Origin: JBMNGO01 sp050949885
Lineage (GTDB): Bacteria; Bacillota; Syntrophomonadia; Syntrophomonadales; Syntrophomonadaceae
Assembly (NCBI GenBank): GCA_050949885.1
Contig: JBMNGO010000002.1
Coordinates: 248,001 to 312,000, forward strand
Length of the DNA: 64,000 bases
Direction: 5' to 3'
Position 1 is the stretch's first letter; every line of letters begins with the position of its first letter. The notes under the pieces are model-generated. The model saw nothing but the letters and a program-made list of their open reading frames with translations. It did not search any database and was not told the DNA's origin. The translations under genes were made by a program, and so were the position numbers. Shown here in pieces: positions 35,483-43,738 of the stretch.

Positions 35483-36224
35483 TTTGTGCAAATCTTTTGG
35501 CGGGTTAAGTGCCCTGGTCAACTTTGATTTTGAAATCAGGCCCAAAGAACTGATTGGACTGATAGGCCCCAACGGAGCAGGGAAGACAACCGTTTTCAAT
35601 CTAATAACCGGCGTTTATACTCCTGATGAAGGAGAGATCGTATTTAAAGAGGAAAATATTTGCGGACTGGCCCCCTATAATATTTGTCAAAAGGGAATTG
35701 CCCGTACTTTTCAGAACATTCGTCTTTTTAAAAACTTAAGCGTTATTGATAATGTAAAAATAGCGCTTCATAAAGACGTTCCGTATAAGATGACTGCTGC
35801 CGTATTTCGGCTGCCTGATTTTATCCGAGGTGAGGACAAGATTCACAGCGATGCCATAAAGTACTTGGAAATATTTGATCTGGCCCATAAGAAAGATGAG
35901 ATAGCTTCCAGCCTTGCCTATGGTGAGCAGCGGCGTTTGGAAATTGCCCGGGCTCTGGCGACTCAGCCTCGCTTATTAATACTGGATGAACCGGCGGCAG
36001 GAATGAATCCCAATGAAACCCATGATTTAATGGAATTGATTCGTTGGATCAGGAATGAATTTGACCTGTCAATACTATTAATAGAACATGATATGTCTTT
36101 AGTGATGGGGGTGTGCGAACGGATTTATGTTCTGGATTATGGACAGGTAATAGCTCAGGGGATTCCGGAAGAAATAAGAAACAATAAGAGGGTTATTGAG
36201 GCCTATTTGGGGGAGGAAATTTAG
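35442..36224 (+). CDS. livG: Branched-chain amino acid ABC transporter ATPase LivG
   Basis: A 260-residue ABC ATPase. Walker A is GPNGAGKTT, the region ARTFQNIRLFKNLSV is a LivG-type Q-loop, the signature is seen as SLAYGEQRRLEIARAL, Walker B is LLILDEPAAGMN, and the H-loop is IEHDMS. The ATG at 35442 lies within livM after GAGGAAGA. Confidence 0.94.
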   Translation: MNQQQNLPLLKIANLCKSFGGLSALVNFDFEIRPKELIGLIGPNGAGKTTVFNLITGVYTPDEGEIVFKEENICGLAPYNICQKGIARTFQNIRLFKNLSVIDNVKIALHKDVPYKMTAAVFRLPDFIRGEDKIHSDAIKYLEIFDLAHKKDEIASSLAYGEQRRLEIARALATQPRLLILDEPAAGMNPNETHDLMELIRWIRNEFDLSILLIEHDMSLVMGVCERIYVLDYGQVIAQGIPEEIRNNKRVIEAYLGEEI

Positions 36225-36226
36225 CA

Positions 36227-36931
36227 ATGCTGGAAATAAAAGATATAGATGTATACTATGGTGCAATTCACGCATTAAAAAAACTGTCCTTGAACGTGGA
36301 TCAGGGAAGTATTGTTACCCTCATCGGGGCCAATGGGGCAGGGAAAACCACGACCCTAAAGACTATTTCGGGACTTATCAGGCCCAAAAGTGGCACCATA
36401 AAATTCAAAAATACTGACATAGCCAGAACACCGCCGGAAAGAATTGTTGGATTGGGCATTTCCCAGGTTCCGGAGGGAAGAAGGGTATTCTCTTCTTTAA
36501 CCGTAATGGAAAACCTGGAGATGGGAGCCTTTTTAAGGAAGGATCGCCAGGGGGTACAAGAAGATTTTGAAATGGTCTTCAGCCGATTTCCACGGCTGAA
36601 GGAACGGCGTAAGCAACTGGCCGGGACCCTCAGCGGAGGGGAGCAACAGATGCTGGCTATTGGAAGAGCGCTTATGGCCAGGCCTGAATTATTGCTGATG
36701 GATGAACCATCAATGGGTTTAGCGCCTCTTCTTGTAAAAGAAATATTTGAGATAATCAAAGATATAAATGAAAAAGGCACGACTATTTTGCTGGTTGAGC
36801 AAAACGCCCATATGGCGTTATCAATTGCGGATAAGGCTTATGTTATTGAAACTGGCGAAATTGTATTAACCGGTACGGCCAAAGAGCTCATGAACAGTGA
36901 TGAAGTTAAGAAAGCTTACTTAGGAGGATAA
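36227..36931 (+). CDS. livF: Branched-chain amino acid ABC transporter ATPase LivF
   Basis: A 234-residue ABC ATPase. Walker A is GANGAGKTT, the Q-loop region is QVPEGRRVFSSLTVMENL, the signature is LSGGEQQMLAIGRAL, and Walker B is LLLMDEPSMGLAP. It follows livG by 2 nt and completes the importer. Confidence 0.95.
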   Translation: MLEIKDIDVYYGAIHALKKLSLNVDQGSIVTLIGANGAGKTTTLKTISGLIRPKSGTIKFKNTDIARTPPERIVGLGISQVPEGRRVFSSLTVMENLEMGAFLRKDRQGVQEDFEMVFSRFPRLKERRKQLAGTLSGGEQQMLAIGRALMARPELLLMDEPSMGLAPLLVKEIFEIIKDINEKGTTILLVEQNAHMALSIADKAYVIETGEIVLTGTAKELMNSDEVKKAYLGG

Positions 36932-36963
36932 ACCACTAGTAATACAGGAGGGGAGGGTTTCCC

Positions 36964-37629
36964 ATGAAGGTATCTGAACGTATGTCCAGAAACGTAATTA
37001 CTGTTGACATGAATACAAGTATGACTGAGGCTTTCAAAAAACTTAAGGAGAACAATATCCGACGTCTTCCGGTCATGGATAAGGGTGTTCTAAAAGGCAT
37101 CATTACCCTTACCGATTTAAATCAAGCATCTCCTTCTCCGGCCACTTCCCTGAGCGTACATGAATTAAATTATATTCTGGCCAAAACCAAAATAAAAGAT
37201 TTGATACCTAAAAACCAGCGGCTTATTACCATAAAGCCTGATGAATATATTGAAACCACTGCTAAGATTATGCGCCAAAACACTATAAGCGGCCTGCCGG
37301 TAGTGGATGATGATGGGAAACTGGTGGGAATCATTACCGAAACAGATATTTTTGATGCCCTGGTCGAGATCCTGGGAGTAAAAAAGGCCCATAGCCGAAT
37401 AGATATCTACGCCGAGGAGAGAATAGGCAGCTTGGCAGAGATAACCGGTTTGATCGCAGCCAAAAATATGAATATCTTAAATGCGGTTGCTTATTTTTGT
37501 GAGGCCAAAAACAAGTACAAAGTAATCCTGCGTTTAGAAGAGCTGGATTGCGCTGAAGTTGTCAATGAACTGAAAGAGCATGGTTATGAAATCGAATCTG
37601 TTCTGGTGTGGGAGAAACCGGATAAATAA
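36964..37629 (+). CDS. CBS-pair and ACT domain protein (AcuB-like)
   Basis: A 221-residue cytoplasmic protein. Two CBS motifs (MSRNVITVDMNTSMTEAF and LITIKPDEYIETTA) span about residues 1-140, and an ACT domain (about 145-215, ERIGSLAEITGLIAAKNMNI) follows. CBS pairs bind adenosine nucleotides and ACT domains bind amino acids, so it may sense the transported amino acid (inference). The ATG at 36964 follows AGGAGGGGAGGG. It lies 32 nt after livF and probably belongs to the liv operon. Confidence 0.85.
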   Translation: MKVSERMSRNVITVDMNTSMTEAFKKLKENNIRRLPVMDKGVLKGIITLTDLNQASPSPATSLSVHELNYILAKTKIKDLIPKNQRLITIKPDEYIETTAKIMRQNTISGLPVVDDDGKLVGIITETDIFDALVEILGVKKAHSRIDIYAEERIGSLAEITGLIAAKNMNILNAVAYFCEAKNKYKVILRLEELDCAEVVNELKEHGYEIESVLVWEKPDK

Positions 37630-37704
37630 TCTCCCTAAGAGGATTTAGCTCACTAATTTGACAATAGGGGCTTTAGGTTTTATACTCATTTGGGATGTAG
37701 TGAT

Positions 37705-37802
37705 GGAAGCGGATCGGTCCTGGTGGGCTGCCTGGACTTCAAATCCAGTTGGGCGTCAGTGATCCTGGCGTCGGTGAGTTCGATTCTCACACGCTTCCGC
37801 CA
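37705..37802 (+). tRNA. selC: tRNA-Sec(TCA)
   Basis: A 98-nt tRNA with anticodon TCA in GGACTTCAAATCC, a very long variable arm, acceptor GGAAGCG/CGCTTCC, a T-arm GTGAGTTCGATTCTCAC, and encoded G73-CCA. The anticodon arm matches the well-known bacterial selC pattern. It is charged with serine by SerS and converted by SelA, and both genes are in this window. Confidence 0.96.
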
Positions 37803-37817
37803 TACAAAAACTAATTT

Positions 37818-37845
37818 GCCGGAGTTCCCGGCTATTTATTTTTTC
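37818..37845 (+). terminator. Terminator after tRNA-Sec
   Basis: GCCGG and CCGGC form a 5-bp stem with a 5-nt loop, followed by TATTTATTTTTT. Confidence 0.65.
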
Positions 37846-38122
37846 TGTTATTGTCATAACAAACAGGGTTAATGCCAAGATCCGCATAAAAAAAGCCACT
37901 ATCCCTGGCTTGCTTTCCCATTTCTGAGCTTCGGCATTTTATTGCGGGAGGCTTTTGTTGAGTTATCATAACCCGGGACAGTTTATAGATATTCTTTCCC
38001 CTCAAAATCTTTGGTAAAGTCGAATAAAGATAATCATTTGATTATTTTGGGATAAATAAAATTATTTCCCGGGAAATATCTACAAGAAAGAAAAAGTATT
38101 AACAAAAATCAAAAGGAAATTG
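37846..38122. other. Intergenic region holding the Noc site
   Basis: No gene is evident. On the minus strand AAGCC/GGCTT followed by seven T (about 37886-37908) could terminate the TVP38-like gene. The rest is AT-rich around the Noc-binding palindrome. Confidence 0.5.
38063..38078. other. Noc-binding site (NBS)
   Basis: TATTTCCCGGGAAATA is a perfect 16-bp palindrome containing the exact 14-bp Noc site known from Bacillus subtilis (ATTTCCCGGGAAAT). It lies in a gene-free stretch about 15 kb from noc. Confidence 0.88.
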
Positions 38123-38719
38123 CTAGACGGAGTCGACAGATTTTTTGGCAGCAAAACATTTTAGCATTAGATAAAGTAAAATAGTGACTCCCAGAAGAGT
38201 TAGTACAAGACGTGCATCCTGCATTCTAACCAAACAAAGGCCCAGGCTGGTGTAAAGAAGGGCTGAAGGCAGTTTGCCGATAGCTGAAGAAAAGAAAAAG
38301 TTCCAAAAAGATACCCCTGATATGGCGGCAGCAAGATTAATTAACGGGGTGGGAACCACGGGAATAATGCGAGCAATAACAATGCTCCAAAAAGCAGTGC
38401 TCAGTTTATGATCGGTTACACTCCGCCCCAGACGCTTTTCGATCCTTTGAGCTAACCAGTTGGCACCACAGTACCTGCATATCCCATAAGCGATACAAGC
38501 ACCGCAAAGTGCTCCTACCCAGGATAGAAAAAAACCCAGGAAAAAACCAAAAATTACGCCTCCAGCTGATGCAAGAATTATGTAGGGAAAAATGGGGACA
38601 ATGGCTTGGATTACGAAAATTACAAATGCCACCGCCGGGGCAAGCATGCCAAAGTTTCTTATATAAACGCATAGATCAGTGAGGGTAAAGGATAATTGAC
38701 TTAGAGACGGAAACTCCAT
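38123..38719 (-). CDS. TVP38/TMEM64 family membrane protein
   Basis: A membrane protein of about 198 residues of the VTT (SNARE-associated/DedA-like) superfamily. Marks are IFPYIILASAGGVIFGFFLG, WVGALCGACIAYGICRY and ARIIPVVPTPLINLAAAISGV. Relatives act as lipid scramblases or flippases; the role here is unknown. The ATG at 38719 is preferred over the GTG at 38731 because GGTGAT lies at good spacing. It is the only minus-strand gene between selB and the efflux operon. Confidence 0.82.
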   Translation of the reverse strand: MEFPSLSQLSFTLTDLCVYIRNFGMLAPAVAFVIFVIQAIVPIFPYIILASAGGVIFGFFLGFFLSWVGALCGACIAYGICRYCGANWLAQRIEKRLGRSVTDHKLSTAFWSIVIARIIPVVPTPLINLAAAISGVSFWNFFFSSAIGKLPSALLYTSLGLCLVRMQDARLVLTLLGVTILLYLMLKCFAAKKSVDSV

Positions 38720-38872
38720 CTGGAATATCACCTATTTCTAAAGAGGAATACTATCTTATTGTATATCAAAATTCCTGGATTCTAAACCTAGATCTTTTAA
38801 GTTATACCCATATTTAGGGAAAAATTATCGTTACTCTCTGTTATAATGTATATAAAAATTTAGGGTGAGCAT

Positions 38873-39505
38873 ATGCAATTTAACTGGTTGGATGGTCTAA
38901 TAGCTCTAATATTAGTGATCAGTGCAGTATCAGGCCTGCGCCGGGGTTTTATGGAAGCCATGGGGAGTATTGTAGGCATAATTGTAGCTGTTTTTTTGGC
39001 AGTAATCTACCATGACGACCTAGTTATTTTTCTGGAAGCCAAATACGGGGTAATCTCATATCTAGCTGATAAAATAAAGGGTGAATTAAACCTGACTGCA
39101 TTATCAATTACCAATCCTCTTGTGGATCATCTGGATTCCCCATCCCTGCTATCTGATCCTGGAGGTTACCTGGCACGGCTTTTGGTAACAGCAGGTGCTT
39201 TCATTGTAATTCTTTTTATGGTAAAACTAATTATAGATTTGGTAATACATGGATTAGACAGTTTGTTTTCCCATGGTGTACTGGACTGGATGAACCGGAT
39301 GCTGGGCATGATCCTGGTGATGGTGAAGAATATGCTGTTTTTATCCATTATTCTAGGAATTCTTTATCCCGTTATTTTGACTGGGGCCAATATGGGATTC
39401 GAAGGAGCCATTACTACTCTGGCAGTGGTGGATAACTCTAAGTTTGCCACCAGTCTCCTGGGTATTTTTTCGTTACTAAAGGCCTTGATAGGGTTTAACG
39501 CATAA
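38873..39505 (+). CDS. CvpA family membrane protein
   Basis: A 210-residue protein with four to five membrane segments. The N-terminal NWLDGLIALILVISAVSGLRRGF is typical of the CvpA family (colicin V production, also linked to envelope homeostasis). The function here is unknown. A TATAAT at 38842-38847 and GGGTGAG before the start support expression from its own promoter. Confidence 0.8.
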   Translation: MQFNWLDGLIALILVISAVSGLRRGFMEAMGSIVGIIVAVFLAVIYHDDLVIFLEAKYGVISYLADKIKGELNLTALSITNPLVDHLDSPSLLSDPGGYLARLLVTAGAFIVILFMVKLIIDLVIHGLDSLFSHGVLDWMNRMLGMILVMVKNMLFLSIILGILYPVILTGANMGFEGAITTLAVVDNSKFATSLLGIFSLLKALIGFNA

Positions 39506-39556
39506 ATTGCCCACAACTGAGGTAAATTGATTCCAAAAAGGGAGGTTGTATGTAAT

Positions 39557-40939
39557 ATGCAAAATGGGCAAAACCTGGAGAAGAACGCCTGGACCAGAAT
39601 GCAAGATAGTGATATAAAAGCTGCGGATGATTTAGGCCGAGAATATATCCACTTTTTAAACCAGGCCAAAACAGAGAGAGAAGCGGTAAAATTTATTCTA
39701 AAACAAGCAGAAGCCCAAGGATTTAAGGATATCGGCCAATTCAATGAATTAAAAGCCGGGGAAAAACTGATTTTCAAAGAAAAAGGAAAAATATGCGGAC
39801 TGGTAGTCATAGGTGAGGAGCCTTGCGAGAATGGGGTGAACCTGATTGCCTCACATATTGATTGTCCCCGCCTGGATTTAAAGCCCCGACCGATTTATGA
39901 AGCAGATGGGCTGGGATTATTAAAGACCCACTATTATGGGGGAATAAAGAAATATCAGTGGGTAGCCATACCTTTGGCTCTTCATGGCATAGTAATAAAA
40001 ACCGATGGAACCGCCATTGAGTTAAGGCTGGGAGAAGATAAAGAGGATGGTGTTTTCACTATTTCCGATCTTCTGCCACACTTGGCTCAAGACCAAATGG
40101 ATAAGAAGATGCGTGAAGCCATTAAGGGAGAAGACCTGAATATACTGGCCGGAAGCAAGCCCCTTCCTAAAGAAGATAAAGACCCGGTAAAAAAGAGCCT
40201 GCTAAAGATCCTCCATGACCGGTTCGGAATAGAAGAAGATGATTTTACCAGTGCAGAAATAGAGTTGGTCCCGGCTTTTCCGGCCCAGGAGGTTGGTTTT
40301 GATCGGAGCATGATTGGCTCTTACGGACAAGATGACCGGGTCAGTGCTTTTACTTCCCTTAAGGCGGTCCTGGAGGTAGAGAAACCAAAAAGAACTGCCG
40401 TCTGCCTGTTTGCCGACAAAGAGGAAATAGGAAGCACCGGCAACACCGGGTTGCAATCCCTTATATTAGAGAATATAATGACCAGTATTTTAGCCAAGGC
40501 CGGTTATACTGATTACTACCACCTGCGGAAGAGTCTGGCCCAAACCCTGGCCATATCTGCTGATGTTAATGCAGCTGTTGACCCCAACTATCCTGAAGTA
40601 TTTGAAAAAATGAACTGCAGCTTTTTGGGCAACGGGGTAGTTCTGACCAAATATACAGGATCACGTGGGAAATCGGGATCCAATGATGCCAACCCGGAGT
40701 TTTTGGCCCGTTTGCGCAAACTGTTTGCTGATCACAATATAACCTGGCAGGTAGGTGAATTGGGCAAAGTAGATATCGGTGGCGGGGGAACGGTTGCCCA
40801 GTACATGGCTCACTATGGCATGGAAGTGGTTGATTGCGGCGTTGCGGTTTTGGGAATGCACTCACCATTTGAAGTGGTAAGTAAAGCAGATGTATATATG
40901 GCTTATAAAGCGTATAAAGCTTTTTTTGGTCTATATTAA
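39557..40939 (+). CDS. M18 family aminopeptidase
   Basis: A zinc aminopeptidase of about 460 residues, similar to yeast aminopeptidase I and bacterial ApeA. Metal-binding and catalytic regions are ASHIDCPRLDLKP, YGGIKKYQW, GSYGQDDRVSAF, DKEEIGSTG and LGMHSPFE. It removes N-terminal residues from peptides in the cytoplasm, in keeping with an amino-acid-using lifestyle. The ATG at 39557 follows GGGAGG about 10 nt upstream; an earlier frame start at 39527 lies before that site. Confidence 0.93.
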   Translation: MQNGQNLEKNAWTRMQDSDIKAADDLGREYIHFLNQAKTEREAVKFILKQAEAQGFKDIGQFNELKAGEKLIFKEKGKICGLVVIGEEPCENGVNLIASHIDCPRLDLKPRPIYEADGLGLLKTHYYGGIKKYQWVAIPLALHGIVIKTDGTAIELRLGEDKEDGVFTISDLLPHLAQDQMDKKMREAIKGEDLNILAGSKPLPKEDKDPVKKSLLKILHDRFGIEEDDFTSAEIELVPAFPAQEVGFDRSMIGSYGQDDRVSAFTSLKAVLEVEKPKRTAVCLFADKEEIGSTGNTGLQSLILENIMTSILAKAGYTDYYHLRKSLAQTLAISADVNAAVDPNYPEVFEKMNCSFLGNGVVLTKYTGSRGKSGSNDANPEFLARLRKLFADHNITWQVGELGKVDIGGGGTVAQYMAHYGMEVVDCGVAVLGMHSPFEVVSKADVYMAYKAYKAFFGLY

Positions 40940-41011
40940 GATTGACCAGGGTTTACTAATGGAAAAAGGAGTTAATTTCGCTGTCATTTTAACCAAAAAG
41001 GGGGGAGCAAT

Positions 41012-42055
41012 TTGTCCTTAACCAGATTGACGCAAATGGTGCGAGCTGCCGGATGAGCGGCCAAAATAGGTCCGGGGACCTTGGAAGCGATCCTAAAAGA
41101 TTTTAATATTCCCGGTCATCCTGACTTGATGGTGGGTATTCAGACCAGAGATGATGCCGGGGTTTTTAAACTAAATGAACAAACAGCATTAATACAGACC
41201 CTTGATTTTTTCACCCCCATGGTTGACGATCCATTTATTTTTGGGCAAATTGCTGCAGTAAATGCGCTCAATGATGTTTATGCAATGGGGGGCAGACCCC
41301 TATTGGCCATGAACATAGTATGTTTTCCTGATTGTGAAGATATGAGCCTTCTAAGTAAAATATTGCAAGGGGGCCTGGACAAGATCAATGAGGCGGAAGC
41401 AGTATTGGTAGGGGGCCATTCTGTAGATGACCAGGAACCCAAATACGGTTTGGCAGTAACCGGAATAGTTAATCCCCAGCGCTTAATCACCAACAGCGGG
41501 GCGAAACCGGGGGACTTGCTTTTTTTAACCAAGCCATTAGGAACTGGGGTAATTGCCACCAGTATCAAGGCGGAAATGGCTTCAACTGAGGCCTATGAAG
41601 AAGCTGTACACTGGATGACCCGACTCAACCAAAAAGCCTGTGAGGCAATGCAGGCCGTTGGAGTAAACGCTGCCACGGATGTAACCGGATTTGGACTGGT
41701 GGGGCATACCATGGAAGTGGCTGCTAGCAGCGGGGTAAGTATTGAAATATGGGCCAGCCGGATCAAATTTATCAAAGATACCCTGGAAAATGCAGCTATG
41801 GGACTGATTCCCGGAGGGGCCTATGCTAACCGGCAGTACCTAAAAGGGAAGACGATAATCCTTCCCCAGGTGGATCCTTTAGTGGCTGATCTTCTGTTCT
41901 CGCCGGAGACAGCGGGAGGACTATTAATTGCGGTGGGAGAAGAGAAGGCAGATAGCCTGTTATCAGAAATGAAGGAGAGGGAATGCTGGTGTTATCAGGT
42001 GGGGCGCGTTTTAGGCCAAGGGTTGCCAAGCCTGACCATAACCAGCCAGGAATAG
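41012..42055 (+). CDS. selD: Selenide, water dikinase SelD, selenocysteine-containing
   Basis: Makes selenophosphate from selenide and ATP. The full gene starts at TTG 41012 after GGGGGGAGC and has an in-frame TGA at 41054-41056, codon 15, in the context RAAG-Sec-AAKIGPG, exactly where SelD proteins carry their catalytic Cys or Sec followed by the essential Lys. The 347-residue product continues with TRDDAGVFKL, the metal-binding LIQTLDFFTPMVDDP and VGGHSVDDQEPKYGLA. Starting instead at the TTG 41081 would lose the active site. It follows the M18 gene by about 70 nt. Confidence 0.95.
41057..41084 (+). promoter_or_regulatory. Candidate SECIS hairpin in selD
   Basis: Directly after the UGA the RNA can fold as CCA (AAAU bulge) AGGUC-CGGG-GACCU UGG, placing a G-rich apical tetraloop (41073-41076) about 17-20 nt after the UGA, the spacing and loop type of bacterial SECIS elements read by SelB. 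Confidence 0.7.
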
Positions 42056-42057
42056 AA

Positions 42058-42249
42058 ATGGAAAACAAAACTTATAAACTGGGAGACCTTGTAAGGATGA
42101 AAAAGAAACACCCCTGCGGAAGTTCTACCTGGAAAATTATTCGCATGGGTGCAGACATAAAAATTCAGTGCCAGGGATGTGGGCGTATTGTAATGCTTAC
42201 CCGTTCTGATTTCAATAAACGTATGTTGCGAGTGGAATCTCCCAGTTAA
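42058..42249 (+). CDS. DUF951 family protein
   Basis: A 63-residue protein beginning MENKTYKLGDLVRMKKKHPCGS, with WKIIRMGADIKIQCQGCGR, the conserved Cys pattern of DUF951. The family is common in Firmicutes and often lies near chromosome or translation genes; its function is not established. The ATG at 42058, 2 nt after selD, follows CAGGAAT; the longer in-frame extension back into selD is rejected. It is likely cotranscribed with selD. Confidence 0.88.
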   Translation: MENKTYKLGDLVRMKKKHPCGSSTWKIIRMGADIKIQCQGCGRIVMLTRSDFNKRMLRVESPS

Positions 42250-42309
42250 CACCTCCTTTAACAGCAGCACATATAATAATTAAACCTGTTAGTAAAGGAG
42301 GTCTTCAAA

Positions 42310-42522
42310 ATGCTTAGGATAGTTGAACCCGCAGATTTTTGTACCGGAGACCTGGTAACAGTAAGAAATATGCCTAAAAGTAAACGGTTTTGTATAATTA
42401 AAATAAAAAAGGGCCCCCATGGAGAAAAGATGGCTGTACTAAAAGCCCTTTTTAATGATACTTATATTATTGAAAAGCCTGTTACCGAATTAATAAGCCT
42501 CTTAATCAAAGGGGTGCTCTAA
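42310..42522 (+). CDS. Small hypothetical protein
   Basis: A 70-residue protein with a strong AAAGGAGG before its ATG, so it is very likely translated. The sequence is basic in the middle (MPKSKRFCIIKIKKGPHGEK) and looks like a small beta-rich fold (GDLVTVRN, FCIIKI, MAVLKALF). I do not recognise the family. It sits between DUF951 and the rpsF operon, and the rpsF promoter starts just after its stop. Confidence 0.65.
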   Translation: MLRIVEPADFCTGDLVTVRNMPKSKRFCIIKIKKGPHGEKMAVLKALFNDTYIIEKPVTELISLLIKGVL

Positions 42523-42529
42523 AAGCCGG

Positions 42530-42558
42530 TTGCGCCCCATACAAAAAACTGTTACAAT
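42530..42558 (+). promoter_or_regulatory. Promoter of the rpsF-ssb-rpsR operon
   Basis: TTGCGC, a 17-nt spacer and TACAAT, placing the start site near 42566 and leaving a leader of about 70 nt. Confidence 0.7.
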
Positions 42559-42565
42559 ATTTTTT

Positions 42566-42636
42566 AGTCCCTGCTCCGGTAATTCCGGAGCCGTTTCCGG
42601 TTAAACCGGATTAGTCCAGAGGGAGGAGGTGTAAGA
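42566..42636 (+). promoter_or_regulatory. rpsF leader, candidate S6:S18-binding RNA
   Basis: The leader holds CTCCGG/CCGGAG, then GGAGCCGTTT, the hairpin CCGGTT/AACCGG, and ATTAGTCC. A stem enclosing an exposed CCG next to a second hairpin is the pattern of the leader bound by ribosomal proteins S6 and S18 for feedback control of rpsF operons. The exact pairing is my proposal. Confidence 0.45.
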
Positions 42637-42930
42637 GTGCGCTCCTATGAGATAATGCACATACTAAGGCCTGACTTAACAGACGAAGAAATCGCTGAAT
42701 CAAAAGATAGACTGCATAAGATAATCGAGGAATTTGGCGGTGTATTTGTAAGTGAAGCAGAAGGCTGGGGTAAAAAGCGGCTTGCTTATAGTATTAATGA
42801 CTATACCGAAGGCATATATAGTCTGTGGAATTTCCAAGGAACCCCGGAAACTGTCGCAGAGTTGGACAGGGTTATTAAACTCTCAGACAAGTTTTTGCGT
42901 CATATAATTATCCGCCAAGACGAAAAGTAA
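42637..42930 (+). CDS. rpsF: Ribosomal protein bS6
   Basis: A 97-residue small-subunit protein with the usual start RSYEIMHILRPDLTDEE and WGKKRLAYSINDYTEGIY. The GTG at 42637 follows GGGAGGAGGTG. It is first in the rpsF-ssb-rpsR operon. Confidence 0.97.
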   Translation: MRSYEIMHILRPDLTDEEIAESKDRLHKIIEEFGGVFVSEAEGWGKKRLAYSINDYTEGIYSLWNFQGTPETVAELDRVIKLSDKFLRHIIIRQDEK

Positions 42931-42961
42931 CTTTGCGACTAGAGGGAAGAGGGGATAGCCA

Positions 42962-43396
42962 ATGTTAAACAGAGTAATCCTGATTGGCAGATTAACCAGA
43001 GACCCAGAGTTAAGGTATACTACCAACGGAACTGCTGTATGCAGCTTTACCCTGGCAGTCGACCGCAAATTCAGCCGGGAAGAAACAGACTTCATTAATA
43101 TAGTAGCCTGGCGGGGATTAGCAGAAAATTGTGCAAGTTTTCTCGGTAAGGGAAGGCTGGCAGCAATTGAAGGGAGACTCCAGGTTCGTTCTTATGAGGC
43201 CCAGGATGGCCAAAAACGGAGAGTAACAGAAGTAATCGCGGACGATGTACGATTTCTTGATAAGGCTGGATCAGGGACAGGTTTAACCAGACCCGGGATA
43301 GCTGGTAAGGATGACTGGAGCGATCTGGGAGACGAAGTGAGCCTGGAAGATATTGATCTGGTAGATGATACCAAGGATGATGATATACCTTTTTAA
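42962..43396 (+). CDS. ssb: Single-stranded DNA-binding protein
   Basis: A 144-residue OB-fold protein starting MLNRVILIGRLTRDPELRYT, with an acidic disordered tail ending DDDIPF, the conserved tip that recruits replication and repair partners. It covers single strands during replication. It follows rpsF by 31 nt. Confidence 0.97.
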   Translation: MLNRVILIGRLTRDPELRYTTNGTAVCSFTLAVDRKFSREETDFINIVAWRGLAENCASFLGKGRLAAIEGRLQVRSYEAQDGQKRRVTEVIADDVRFLDKAGSGTGLTRPGIAGKDDWSDLGDEVSLEDIDLVDDTKDDDIPF

Positions 43397-43414
43397 CCAA
43401 AGGAGTGAAAATTT

Positions 43415-43639
43415 TTGAAAAGGGACAGGCGGAAAAAACGCCGGCAGTGTAATTTTTGTGCCGACAAAATTGAAAAAATTGAGTATAAAGAAATACCCCG
43501 ACTAAGGAGATACATTACCGAAAGGGGGAAAATACTTCCAAGACGAATCACAGGAAATTGCGCTCTTCACCAGCGGCAGCTAACCACCGCTATTAAAAGA
43601 GCCAGAACAATGGCCCTGCTGCCTTATACATCTGACTAA
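43415..43639 (+). CDS. rpsR: Ribosomal protein bS18
   Basis: A basic 74-residue protein with the CNFCADK zinc-like motif near the start and the conserved GKILPRRITGNCALHQRQLTTAIKRAR core. The TTG at 43415 follows AAAGGAG. It binds S6 in the ribosome platform. Confidence 0.96.
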   Translation: MKRDRRKKRRQCNFCADKIEKIEYKEIPRLRRYITERGKILPRRITGNCALHQRQLTTAIKRARTMALLPYTSD

Positions 43640-43644
43640 TTGGC

Positions 43645-43676
43645 ATAAAGCCCCTTTTAAGGGGCTTTATTTATTA
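43645..43676 (+). terminator. Terminator after rpsR
   Basis: AAAGCCCCTT and AAGGGGCTTT form a 10-bp stem followed by ATTTATTA. It closes the rpsF operon. Confidence 0.85.
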
Positions 43677-43738
43677 CCTTCCGTAAGCAGGAAAAATTTG
43701 TATGTTTAGAGAACAAACATACCGGGAGGTGGAGGTTC

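Noticed and set aside
36196..36417. 73-codon open frame overlapping livG and livF
   Set aside because: It is a shifted frame of the livF N-terminus (the Walker A region); livF itself is intact.
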